Shown: piece by piece, positions 1 through 10,289 of the stretch
Position numbering within the stretch: position 1 is the stretch's first letter
Layout: each line of letters begins with the position of its first letter
Assembly: GCA_009731375.1 (NCBI GenBank)
Contig: BJOX01000020.1
Location: forward strand, 184,453 to 228,438
Reading direction: 5' to 3'
Length of the DNA stretch: 43,986 nt
Source of the DNA: Paulinella micropora
Lineage: Eukaryota > Cercozoa > Imbricatea > Euglyphida
The notes under the pieces: model-generated
What the model was told of the DNA's origin: nothing
Databases searched by the model: none
Seen by the model: only the letters and a program-made list of their open reading frames with translations
Translations under genes and position numbers: made by a program

Positions 1-21
1 CCCCCCCCCCCACCACCCCCC

Positions 22-645
22 TCGGGCTGGGGTTCCCGGGTGGAGGGCTCGCCGGACCCCCCCCCCTTTCCTGTCGACAGGTACGCTCGATTGCCGGAGG
101 TACCGGCAAGTACTCCCAAAAAAACAAAAGAATTTTGGCATTCAGGACATTCTCCTAACGCAAATATTTGCGTGAATTCCAAACAAAGTATACCAGCATT
201 AACATCGAGTCTGGGGCTAGCCACCCTGTCAATATGAGCTCCCAACTCCTGGTTCACACAAACCATGATTTATTCCGACGTGGGTGCAGAAAATTGGCCC
301 CAAAAAAAAAACAAGGAATTTTGGCATTCAGGACACTCCCTTAACGCAAATATTATCAAGATCGAGTTTGGGTTAGCCACCCTGCAAATATGGGCTCCCA
401 ACTACTCCTGGTTCCCACAAACCATGATTTATTCCGACAGGAGGTGCGGAAATGGGGTGAAAAGACAAGGAATTTAGCATTCAGGACACTCCCCTAACGA
501 AAATATTTGCGTGAATTTCAAAAAAAAATTGTATCAGCATCAACATCGAGTCTGGGGCTAGCCACCCTGGAAATATGAGCTCCCAACTCTGCCTGGTTCC
601 CACAAACCATGATTTATTCCGAAAGGGGTGCGGAAATGCCGGTGT
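22..645 (+). repeat. Left inverted arm, sub-repeats of 154-186 bp
   Basis: Three imperfect copies of a unit containing AATTTTGGCATTCAGGACA (starting at 131, 317 and, degenerate, about 471), followed by CGCAAATAT, a CTGGGGCTAGCCACCCT-type block, GAGCTCCCAACT and an ACCATGATTTATTCCGA block. The copies are about 186 and 154 bp apart. The outer end (22-110) is GC-rich with an internal palindrome around CCGGAGGTACCGG. The short ORFs here are by-products of the repeat. Confidence 0.8.
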
Positions 646-1224
646 GTGTTTGGGGGGGGGGGGGAAACACAATTTCCATGTACCCCCCCCCCCTACTCCC
701 AATACCTTTCAGGGATACTAGTACTAGTAATAATAGTGATGATAACAAAAACCACAACAGCAAAAACAGCAGCAGCAAAAACAACAAAGACAACATAACA
801 CGACTATGAAAGAAAACGGCAAAAGCAACAACATGAGCGTCAACGACAACGACAAAACGATAACAATACAACTGCGGAAGCAGCAGCAGCAGAGCCTTTT
901 ATTAAATAATGAACAAACACACAACCACAACCACAACCACAGCCAACAACCAATAACCAAAACCAACCAGCCAACGCCACAACCACAACAACAACAAAAA
1001 CAAAATAACAACAGTGACCACGACGACAACAACTAGATTCCTCCTTTCTTATGTTGGTGTTGCGATTTGGTACCTTTGGTTCGTTTGTTCGTTTTCCTTC
1101 CTGTGTCATATGTATGCTTATTTCTATCGTAGTATTGTTGCTGTCTGCTGCTGTGGTTGTTGTTGTTGTTGTCGTTGTTGTTGTTGATGATGATGATGAT
1201 GACGACGACGACGATGATGATGAT

Positions 1225-1259
<35 letters not shown>

Positions 1260-1775
1260 TGCTGCTGATGATGATGATGATGTTGTTGTTGTTGCTGTTG
1301 TTGTTGTTGTTATTATTCAATTTAATTTCAAAATTTAAACAAAATGATTAAAATGTTGTTGTTGTTGCTCTTGTTGTTGTTATTAAATTTAATAAATATA
1401 TTAAACCAATGAAGTTGTTGTTGTTATTGTTATTGTTGTTGTTGCCGTTGTTGTCGTTATTGTCGTTGTTTTCGTCATTGTTACTGTTGTTGTTGTTATT
1501 GTTGTTGTTGTTTTGTATTGTTGCTATTGTTGTTGTTGTAGTTGTAAATTTAATTACAGTAATTAAACCAGTGGCATGATGGTGCATGGATAACGGCCTT
1601 TAAACCCACTTAAAGACAAGTAGATGTCTAATCATCCCCGGCCGACGTTGTTTACGTTGTTGTTGTTGTTGTTCAATTTAATAATAATAATTTGCTGTTG
1701 TTGTTGTTGTTGTCGTTGTTGTTGTCCAATTTAATAATAACAAATTTAAGTAAACTTATGTTGTATTGTTGTTGT
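646..1775. repeat. Compound trinucleotide microsatellites (CAA/GTT/GAT)
   Basis: Poly-G and poly-C runs (about 650-700) lead into CAA/CAG/AAC-rich sequence (735-1035), then GTT, GAT/GAC and GTT arrays (1150-1320), and GTT arrays interrupted by short AT-rich spacers carrying CAATTTAAT-like words (1318-1350, 1385-1410, 1545-1565, 1672-1690). The ORFs here encode single-residue runs and are not believable genes. Confidence 0.85.
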
Positions 1776-2329
1776 TGATGTGTCGAAATGTGTTTTTTCT
1801 TTCGAATTTTGATGCTAACTGAAAGAACGAGGTGGTAAGTTTTTTGATAACACAAGGCCTTTGTCGTCTAGCACTGAGACTAGGTCGGCTTGTTCAAATT
1901 TTTTTCTTCTCAAAACTTTCTTGTCATTCGTTTTCTTAATCCAGCATGTTGAACCATTCGACAAGTACTTTACCGGTAGACTACCACCAGCATTGCGATG
2001 GAGCAGATGCCAACGCCACAGTAGCCAGCCAGCTTGGCTTCTGCTCTCTCGTTCATGACACGAGTGTGAGACTTCCAACAGAAAAAGGACGCCCAGTTCC
2101 GAAGATTACCGAATCACCGGCCGGGTCAGCTCTCGACTTGAACTTTTTTTTTTCAACCAGGCCCATGGATCATTAGAACACAGATCGAGGCAACTTTGTC
2201 GCAGACCACACATATTTACGTGGCAAGGCACAGAAATGCTGACGCCTCCATATCCAAGATGGAGTTCGCCATCCCCAAAAAAGGTTCCGAGTGAATTCCA
2301 AAGCAGATATCCGCTTTCACAGAGGTTCT
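1776..2329. other. Unique sequence without a recognisable gene
   Basis: About 550 bases of ordinary complexity between two microsatellite blocks. Overlapping ORFs of 60-87 codons exist on both strands; none resembles a family I know. It could be the residue of the DNA originally carried between the foldback arms. Confidence 0.4.
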
Positions 2330-3679
2330 TGTCTTTCCCTCATCTTTGCCTCCTCCTCCTCCTCCTTTCTATCCTTCTACTTCTTCTTCCTCTTCCTCTT
2401 CCTCTTCTTCTTCTTCTTCTTCTGCTTCTGCTTCTTCTTCTGCTTCTCCTTCTTCTTCTTCTTTCTTTCTTTCTTTCTTTCTTTCCTTCTTTCCTTCTTT
2501 CCTTCTTTCCTTCTTTCCTTCTTTCCTTCTTCTTCCTCTTCCTCTTCTTCTTCTTCTTCTTCTTCTTCTGCTTCTGCTTCTTCTGCTTCTTCTTCTGCTT
2601 CTTCTTCTGCTTCTTCTTCTTTTTCTTCTTCTTCTTCTTCTTCTTCTTCTTCTTCTTCTTCTTCTTCTTCTTCTTCTTCTTCTTTCTTTCTTTCTTTCCT
2701 TCTTTCCTTCTTTCCTTCTTTCCTTCTTTCCTTCTTTCCTTCTTTCCTTCTTTCCTTCTTTCCTTCTTTCCTTCTTTCCTTCTTTCCTTCTTTCCTTCTT
2801 TCCTTCTTTCCTTCTTTCCTTCTTTCCTTCTTTCTCTCTTCTTTCTTTCTTTCTTTCTTTCTTCTTCTTCTTCTTCTTCTTCTCTTCTTCTTCTTCTTCT
2901 TCTACTTCTTCTTCTTCTTCTTCTCCTCCTCCTCCTCCTCCTTCTCCTCCTTCTTCTCCCTCTCCTTCTCCTTCTCCCTCTCCTTCTCCTTCTCCCTCTC
3001 CTTCTTCTTCTCCTTCTCCTTCTTCTTCTTCTCCTTCTCCTTCTCTTTCTCCTTCTTCTTCTTCTTCTTCTTCTTCCTCCTCCTCCTCCTCCTCCTCTTC
3101 GTCCTCTTTCTTCTCCTCTTCCTCCTCCTTCTCCTCTTCCTCCTCCTCCTCCACCAGCACCACCTCCTCCTCCTCCACCAGCACCACCTCCTCCTCCTCC
3201 TCCTCCTTCTCCTTCTGCTTCTCCTTCTTCTCCTTCTCCTCCTTCTCCTCCTTCTCCGCCTCCTCGTCCTTGTCGTCGCCGCCTCCGTGGTCGTCGTCGT
3301 CCTCCTCCTCCTCCTTCTGCTTCTCTCCTTCTCCTCTTTCTCCTTCTCCTTCTCCTCCTTCCCCTTCTCCTTCTCCTTCTCTTGTCCTTCTCCTTCTCCT
3401 TCTTCTCCTCCTCGTCATTCTCCTTCTCCTCTTCTCCTCTTCCTCCTTCTTCTCTTTTTTTCTCCTCCTTCTCCTCCTTCTCCTCCTCCTCCTCCTCCTC
3501 CTTCTTCTTCTTCTTCTTCTTCTTCTTCTTCTTCTTCTTCTTCTTCTTCTTCTTCTTCTTCTTCCTCCTCTTCCTCCTCTTCCTCCTCTTCCTCCTCTTC
3601 CTCCTCTTCCTCCTCTTCCTCCTCTTCCTCCTCTTCCTCCTCTTCCTCCTCTTCCTCCTCTTCCTCCTCTTCCTCCTTA
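2330..3679. repeat. Polypyrimidine tract of about 1.35 kb
   Basis: Nearly uninterrupted C/T on the plus strand: (CTT)n, (CTTTC)n-like blocks of CCTTCTTT (2690-2835), (CCT)n, (CCTTCT)n and a regular CCTCTT array (3564-3676). The few purines are mostly G in TCTGCT and a short CACCAG/CGTCGT section (3155-3310). The complement is polypurine. Long homopurine-homopyrimidine tracts with mirror symmetry can form triplex (H-DNA). All long ORFs across it are low-complexity artefacts. Confidence 0.95.
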
Positions 3680-3719
3680 TAAAAATACCGTTATTATTAA
3701 CCCTGAAAGTAGGGGATGG

Positions 3720-4350
3720 GATTTGGGGAGAGGGGGAAAATGCCCCTCCCCCCAATTCCGCACCCCTATCCCTATAAATCATGGCTTGTGGGAACCAGTA
3801 GGAGTTGGGAGCTCATATTTGCAGGGTGGCTAGCCCCAGACTCGATGTTGATGCTGATATAATGGTTTGGAATTCATGCAAATATTTGCGCTAGGGGAGT
3901 GTCCTGAATGCCAAAATTTCTTGTTCTTTTGGCCTATTTTCTGCATGCCCTGTCCCCATAAATCATGGTTTGTGGGAACTAGGAGGAGTTGGGAGCTCAT
4001 ATTGAAAGGGTGGCTAGCCCCAGACTTGATGTTGATGCTGATATAATTTTTTTTGGAATTCACGCAAATATGCGTTAGGGGAAGGTCCTGAATGCCAAAA
4101 TTCATTGTTTTTTGGGAGTACTTGCCGGCAACTCCAGAAATATAACGGGGCCCACCCCGGGAACCCCAGCCCTGCAATTGTACGTACCCCACGCGAATTA
4201 GCCGGCACCAAAATGAATGGCTGAGAATGCTCGAAGGCTCTAAGAGTTGTGTCAGAAGGGTTTATGCCGGTACCTCCGGCAATTCAACGTACCCTGTCGG
4301 CTGTGGAAAAGGGGGGTCCGGGGGGCCCTCCACCCGGGAACCCAAGCCCT
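3720..4350 (-). repeat. Right inverted arm of the foldback-type element
   Basis: Reverse complement of the left arm. It contains, in order, the GGGTGCGGAATT block (about 3750), the ATGATTTAT block (3775), the TAGCCCCAGACTCGATG block (3830), the CTGAATGCCAAAATT word at about 3903 and again at about 4090 (about 183 bp apart), and the GC-rich end (about 4110-4190 and 4262-4350). Confidence 0.8.
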
Positions 4351-4720
4351 GTAATTATACGTACCCGAAGCGAATCAGCCGGGACCGAGATGAATGGCAG
4401 AATGCTCCAAGGCTCTAAAAGTTGTGCCAGAAGGATTGAGAGGCTGATTTTTTGGTTTTCACAACCTCGGCACGCGCTCTGGGTAGTGAACCAGTTGAAA
4501 TAGAGATTTACGAAGACTTTGGCAAAGTAGTGCCAAATGAATGGCTGAGGGCTCTAAGAGTTTTGCCAGAGGGGCTTAGAGGCTGATTCTTTGTGTTTTT
4601 GCAAGCTTGCCACGAACTCTTTTTTAGGGATACGGTTGAAATTATGAAATTCGAATGTCGTGACAAAGTAGTGACAAAATGAATGGCTGAGACTGCTCCA
4701 AGGCTGTAAAAGTTGTGCAT
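4212..4720 (+). repeat. Tandem repeat of about 141-178 bp, four copies
   Basis: The word AATGAATGGC starts units at about 4212, 4390 (ATGAATGGC), 4536 and 4678, each followed by TGCTC(C/G)AAGGCTCTAA(A/G)AGTTGT or a close variant. Later units share AGAGGCTGATT and a stretch ending in AAGTAGTG(C/A)CAAA. The array overlaps the outer end of the foldback arm and may be part of the same element. Confidence 0.7.
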
Positions 4721-4878
4721 GTGAGAATGAGAGGAAAAGCGACCTTGGGAAGAGGAGGGAGGGGGGGTTGCTGCGCTTCAGTTGGTGCGTTTGCGCACCG
4801 CAAACCATCCTTTCATGTGTCGGCGTAGCCTTTAGGTTATTATTATTAGTATTATTATTATTATTAGTGGCACCGCGA

Positions 4879-4889
4879 TAGCCCAGTGG
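4879..4889 (+). promoter_or_regulatory. Pol III A box of the SINE-like element
   Basis: TAGCCCAGTGG fits the A-box consensus. Confidence 0.7.
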
Positions 4890-4918
4890 TTAAGGTCTAC
4901 CATCTGGGACCTGTCGCC

Positions 4919-4929
4919 AGTTCGATTCC
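4919..4929 (+). promoter_or_regulatory. Pol III B box of the SINE-like element
   Basis: AGTTCGATTCC differs from GGTTCGANTCC at one position and lies 30 bases after the A box, a normal tRNA spacing. Confidence 0.75.
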
Positions 4930-5108
4930 CGTCGGTGCCAGTATTTTCAAAGGATATTTTCTTTGAAAGTATTGGTCTGTCTGGAAGGCTTGGAGCTGCC
5001 TTGCGGGGGTGTCAGTAGAGCCTATCGTCAAATCTTCGTACTCCCCTCGCGGGTGAGACGATGGAGGCACATGTGCAGAAATGCATTCGCCATTGACTGA
5101 GAAGGCAC

Positions 5109-5163
<55 letters not shown>

Positions 5164-5250
5164 ATTAATATTACAAGGGTATTGGAGGCTTATGTCCGTT
5201 GAGGATATGCCATTAGCTGCATCAGTACGCCTCAGATATGGTAATATTAA

Positions 5251-5305
<55 letters not shown>
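5109..5305. repeat. (ATT)n arrays around a short unique insert
   Basis: Two ATT arrays (about 5109-5162 and 5243-5305) flank about 80 bases of unique sequence bordered on both sides by AATATTAATATTA. The insert may be a remnant of another short element or an interruption in the SINE tail. Confidence 0.85.
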
Positions 5306-5329
5306 GTTAACATAATCATTATTATTATC

Positions 5330-5696
<367 letters not shown>

Positions 5697-5787
5697 GGAG
5701 TACATAGGCCATCGGTCCTTTCCATGGGCTGATTGGTATAAAGCTCCTAGAGTAATGTTCTATGCCGTCACTTCCTTTATTCCACCG

Positions 5788-6396
5788 NNNNNNNNNNNNN
5801 NNNNNNNNNNNNNNNNNNNNNNNNNNNNNNNNNNNNNNNNNNNNNNNNNNNNNNNNNNNNNNNNNNNNNNNNNNNNNNNNNNNNNNNNNNNNNNNNNNNN
5901 NNNNNNNNNNNNNNNNNNNNNNNNNNNNNNNNNNNNNNNNNNNNNNNNNNNNNNNNNNNNNNNNNNNNNNNNNNNNNNNNNNNNNNNNNNNNNNNNNNNN
6001 NNNNNNNNNNNNNNNNNNNNNNNNNNNNNNNNNNNNNNNNNNNNNNNNNNNNNNNNNNNNNNNNNNNNNNNNNNNNNNNNNNNNNNNNNNNNNNNNNNNN
6101 NNNNNNNNNNNNNNNNNNNNNNNNNNNNNNNNNNNNNNNNNNNNNNNNNNNNNNNNNNNNNNNNNNNNNNNNNNNNNNNNNNNNNNNNNNNNNNNNNNNN
6201 NNNNNNNNNNNNNNNNNNNNNNNNNNNNNNNNNNNNNNNNNNNNNNNNNNNNNNNNNNNNNNNNNNNNNNNNNNNNNNNNNNNNNNNNNNNNNNNNNNNN
6301 NNNNNNNNNNNNNNNNNNNNNNNNNNNNNNNNNNNNNNNNNNNNNNNNNNNNNNNNNNNNNNNNNNNNNNNNNNNNNNNNNNNNNNNNNNNNNNNN
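5788..6396. other. Assembly gap (609 N)
   Basis: Run of N. It hides the 5' half of the second SINE-like copy. Confidence 1.
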
Positions 6397-6525
6397 GGGT
6401 GTCATTAGAGCCTATCGTCAATTCTTCGTACTCCCCTCACGGGTGAGACGATGGAGGCGCATGTGCAGATTTGCATCAGCCATTGACAGAGAAGCACTAT
6501 TATTATTATTATTATTATTATTATT
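6397..6525 (+). mobile_element. SINE-like element, copy 2 (3' part)
   Basis: Bases 6397-6500 match 5007-5108 with roughly ten differences and end in the same (ATT)n tail. The tRNA-like head, if present, is in the gap. The shared tail indicates that (ATT)n is part of the mobile unit rather than chance sequence. Confidence 0.75.
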
Positions 6526-7639
6526 GAGTCTTTGGAGCGGAGCCGCGTCACCGAACGGCCCCGTGATACCAATCCATTCACATGTCCGACAGGATCAAGG
6601 GCCAATTGACTGATAAGTCTATTATGATGATGGAGGGGTCACAGTACGGCATCCCACGGGAAGAGGAGGTGGTTGGGCTTTTTCCCACTGGTTCCGAGGC
6701 TCTGTCGTTTTGTTGGTTCCGAGGCTATGTCATTGTGGGTTTGGAGGCTGTGTCGTTGTGTTGGTTCCGAGGCTATGTCGTTGTGTTATTTTTATAAAAC
6801 ATACACTACGTGGGATCAAAGGAATATATACATTCCGCGATCTACTTACCGCAAAACGTCCTCATGCGCTAGCAGACCATGAAATGTCTGCTACCCCTCT
6901 TGAGTACCTCCATTCGACTGATGCCCAGTCTTGTGGAACTCTCTTATACGGAACATCAATCATTTGCAGTTGATTCCTTGCAAGGTACCCGACACGTCGA
7001 GCAGGTAGCTATTCAGGGATGGTCACAGTCACTCTTTCCTCCCCAGCATTCACTGTTGTGACTGTTGGGTTGAGGGATGGAGGCGCATGGCCCTTCTTGC
7101 TGATTTTATGATGTTTTCTTTTCTTTCCTTCTTCTTGGCTTGTTGCTTTTTACCTTTGACCGTGGTTGGTGCTTCCGAGTCTTCTCGCTCTATTCTGTCT
7201 TTCCCTTTCTGTCTTTTATGATGTCCCCCCCCCCCCGTCTTTTCAGTGGGGTTCCGATAATGTTTGCTTGTTTATTTCATTTCTTGATGTAGCAAAAGCC
7301 CGCCGACTCCCACCTTCGAACAGCTGGGGGGAGTTCCCGAAAGTCCACAGCCCAAGGCATATCGTAGAAAGGTCTCAGTAGTAATAAAAACCATGCAATT
7401 CATAGAAATTGATATTACACCCAGCCATACCATAAAACGCTATTTTTGGTCATTGAAATCTTTACTCTTTTGTGAAACGAGGAAACAACAGCTGTTGCAT
7501 GCTGCAGGTGGACTTCAGCAATGTGAAAGTAGAAAGTGATCAGACAGCGTTGAAATCATCATTCCAGCCAACCATCAGGTTTTTACTTGGCTTTGACAAA
7601 TTGTGCAGATCTTTCAAGTACGTAGTGTGTGACTGTGTG
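6526..7639. other. No recognised gene; includes a 25-bp tandem repeat
   Basis: Ordinary-complexity DNA. At 6689-6788 about four copies of a 25-base unit (GGTTCCGAGGCTATGTCGTT plus a short variable part) occur in tandem; ORFs there simply repeat. A poly-C run lies at about 7229-7238. Upstream exons or the promoter of the following gene may lie here but I cannot define them. Confidence 0.4.
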
Positions 7640-7672
7640 ACTGTGTGACTGTCTGTGTGTGTGTGTGTATGT
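7621..7672. repeat. (GT)n-rich microsatellite
   Basis: TGTGTGACTG units pass into (GT)n and end about ten bases before a TTAG that could be a splice acceptor, so the tract is probably intronic. Confidence 0.8.
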
Positions 7673-7680
7673 GTGGTTAG

Positions 7681-10023
7681 CGCCGAAAGTCCAGATGAGA
7701 ATGGGTGGCAGAAAAGCTACTCACCCGAATCCGTGGATGTCAACGTTCCTCACAGAAAGCGAGCCCTTAGTAGGTTGCTCTCCCAAAGTCGCCCTGGGGA
7801 CACCTTGGGATCACATCTACTGCCATGGCAAAACGTTGCCATTCGCACTGCAGTCATGGGGACTTCGTGCAAGCTTTTTTTCCAAGATCCAACCACATGT
7901 GTTCTTCCACCTTGTCAGCATATCTTACTCGCATTTGCTCCCTTGGATGGAATTTTGGGCTCCTTGTAAGTTTCTATTTCGCTTCGCATGCTACTGGCAA
8001 TGTATATGAATGCAGGTACTATTCGCCCTGGATCCGTCGAGATGATTTGCAAGAAGCATATGCGCTTTCCAGACGCATTTCTCTGGATAGTATTCGAGAG
8101 ATGTCAATTTACAAAGAATCAAAGCCATTCCTGAGTGAAGGCTGTGAACATGAAGCCAAGGGGCCAGTACTGTTCTTTTCGTTTCTCGACCGCACGTCCG
8201 CCAAGCAAACCGATTTGGTACAGTCCATGTGGGTGCAATATGCATCCCTATCTGACTTAGATGCATGGCTGTTTACGTTTGACCTCGCGCTAAAAGCAAA
8301 GCCAGGTCGCTTTCATCCTTCATCTGGAACGGTCTTACACAGTGTGCTTTTGGCGCGGTAGGTGTTTGCGCTTTTGTTTGCAAAGGAGATTCAGAAGATT
8401 CTGCACATTTGTCGAAGTATCCTTCCGCTAAGAAAGGCGATCTGACACAAACGGACTCACAGGCTAAACCAAGCCATAGAACAGCCCCAGGTGCATCTCA
8501 TGATATGGGCTGCGGTGCTGGAGCAGGGTCGATTCCCGTGTCCAGCAAGCAGCTATTGCGAAGCATGAAAACCGCATGCCTGGATTCTCCAGCTGATCTG
8601 TTATCCCCAGAAGATCCACGGCAACTCAAATCCAGAGCGCGCGAGGCTGCAGAAGAGATTGAGAGGCAGCAGTGTCCCTCCACGAAATCCTCGCCTACGT
8701 TACTTGCTGCATCTGCGCAACAATCCTCGCTGACGTTACCTGCTGCTTCTCCTCAACAATCCTCGCCGATGTTAGCCGCTGCTTCTCCGCAAGAATTCTC
8801 ACCATCGGCCTCGCAGCAGCTCCCACATTTATCTAAGTTTGCCTCTAAGATGGCAGCTAAGGGGCTTCTCCGTGAAGTAGGCCCACTGGGTCGGCCACAT
8901 GGTCCTTCGGTCATTTCCTGCCACTGTTCATGCTTGTTCTACTTGTCACTTTTGTGATTAATGCTCATTTATTGTAGGCCCAAATGTATGAAAAGATACA
9001 TAAGTTCGAGGTTGCAAACAGTCAACACGGCTCTCCTGGGGACTCTCACCATGGGAAATCAGTCAATCAAGAACATGGCTTGCCGCCTTCAGTGAAACAA
9101 CAGACGCCCCAGGAGGTGCCTTCCCAGAAATACAGCGAAAATCTACGCTTCTGGAAATCTTTTGACAAGAAAGCACTAGGAGAAGATGACTTGCAACATC
9201 ATGTTGGCAACCATCAACAAGCCAACAAGATAGCAACTCGCGAAACAGAAAGTGTTGCCGTAAAGCAAAGATATCACGGAAAAGAACAGCCACCAACAGA
9301 CTCTGACTGCAATCCACCACTCTCTATGTCAGAGCTTCGGAAGCCAAGTGATGCAAAGCACACTCCTTTCTCAAAAATCGACCGTACAAGTCATGCCACG
9401 CCTGTGACGAGAAACGGTAACCCCAACAGCACTGTTGTCAGAACACCAGCCAAGAGTTTGGACTCAAGTGGAAGACGCAGAGACGCTCGTGGGCGTTCGA
9501 GTGCTTCCAAGGTACTTCAAGCAGGCCAAAATCTCCTGTTCATATCAAGGAACCCAGATCAAGTCCCTATCGCACACCACTGCTAACCCGTGTTTCTCTT
9601 GTCTTGAAGCAGCAGCCAGCCAGTGCAGGGAGGACGGCAGTGCGGCCCCTTCCCACTCCAAGGAGCGACGAACATGCCGGCGGGCGCCCGGCAGCTTCGC
9701 CTGCGGAAAGGACCCAGTTTCAGCGCAAGTTGGTGGAGATGTTCCAATCAAGCTCTGCGCGCAACGTACTTCCAACCATGGAGGCAACCAGCTCGGAGAC
9801 AAGAGGACCTTGGAGCGCCACTAGAAGGAACATAGGGGGTCTGAAAGAGGGCGCAACAGCTCGGAACCAGGTATCACCTCATTTACCGCCGCAGCAAAAA
9901 GCATGTATGCTTGCAGAGGAATCCCGTGCTATCAAACAAGAAAGAAACTATCTCCAAGGCGCAAAAACTGGAGTGCCTACAGGTAGTCCGAAGTACTCAG
10001 AACGTATGAGTTCAGTCTCTCCA
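7681..10023 (+). CDS. RhoGEF gene, N-terminal exons (incomplete model)
   Basis: Open segments in successive frames can be joined by GT-AG introns that keep frame: 7966-8015 (GTAAGT...GCAG, 50 nt), 8877-8977 (GTAGGC...GTAG, 101 nt), 9512-9609 (GTACTT...GAAG, 98 nt, with a GCTAAC branch-like word) and 10024-10289 (GTAACT...TCAG). The junction after a GTAGGT donor near 8358 is unresolved, and for 7681-8130 a second reading frame looks about as plausible. Exon 8400-8876 encodes a Ser/Ala/Pro/Gln-rich region with three AASPQQSSP-like repeats. 8978-9511 and 9610-10023 encode a polar, basic region that looks disordered. No domain is recognised before the DH domain. The start codon is not identified. 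Confidence 0.5.
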
Positions 10024-10134
10024 GTAACTGCATGTGTTATGTATGTGCACTTTAATCATATTTCCAAGGCACACCCTCTCTTTGCTCTTAGTTTTCATTC
10101 TTCGCTTCCTTCATATTTGCTTTTCTTTCTCTCT

Positions 10135-10173
<39 letters not shown>

Positions 10174-10198
10174 TTCTTTCTCTCTCTCTCTCTCTATC

Positions 10199-10234
<36 letters not shown>

Positions 10235-10289
10235 GCTATCTATCTCTTCAGTATGTCTTGCTCTCCCATTGATTTTTTTCATGATTCAG
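10024..10289 (+). other. Intron carrying (TC)n and (TATC)n microsatellites
   Basis: Donor GTAACT at 10024 and acceptor TTCAG ending at 10289. The length of 266 nt gives the frame change needed to enter the DH exon at phase 0. (TC)n occupies about 10130-10195 and (TATC)n about 10196-10245. Confidence 0.7.

Larger units (their letters stand above)
1..4350. mobile_element. Foldback-type element with microsatellite core
   Basis: The first 640 bases and 3720-4350 are inverted copies of each other. Both contain the same sub-repeats and the same outer GC-rich end: 22-110 matches the reverse complement of about 4262-4350. The roughly 3 kb between the arms is almost entirely simple sequence. Long inverted arms built of sub-repeats around a variable core are the hallmark of foldback DNA elements. 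No transposase is seen, so this would be a non-autonomous copy. The left end may lie before base 1. The alternative is two independent insertions of a satellite repeat in opposite orientation. Confidence 0.5.
4869..5162 (+). mobile_element. tRNA-derived SINE-like element, copy 1
   Basis: 4869-4940 is tRNA-like: GGCACCG at the start pairs perfectly with CGGTGCC before a final A, and both internal pol III boxes are present. The T stem is broken and three extra bases separate the acceptor stem from the A box, so it is not a working tRNA. A tRNA-unrelated body of about 170 bp follows, ending at about 5108, and then an (ATT)n tail. A second copy of the body with the same tail lies at 6397. tRNA head, unique body and simple-repeat tail form the standard SINE layout. 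Confidence 0.75.

Noticed and set aside
735-1590. Asn-, Asp-, Val-, Gln- and Met-rich ORFs
   Set aside because: Direct translations of CAA/GTT/GAT microsatellites in all frames.
2236-3833. Four overlapping ORFs of 350-513 codons on both strands
   Set aside because: They encode runs of Leu, Ser, Phe, Pro or Lys, Arg, Glu produced by the polypyrimidine tract in every frame; there is no domain and no codon bias.
4869-4940. Functional tRNA gene
   Set aside because: The acceptor stem is perfect, but three extra bases precede the A box and the T stem has only three of five pairs including a G-T; the following body and (ATT)n tail recur at 6397, so a SINE-like head fits better.
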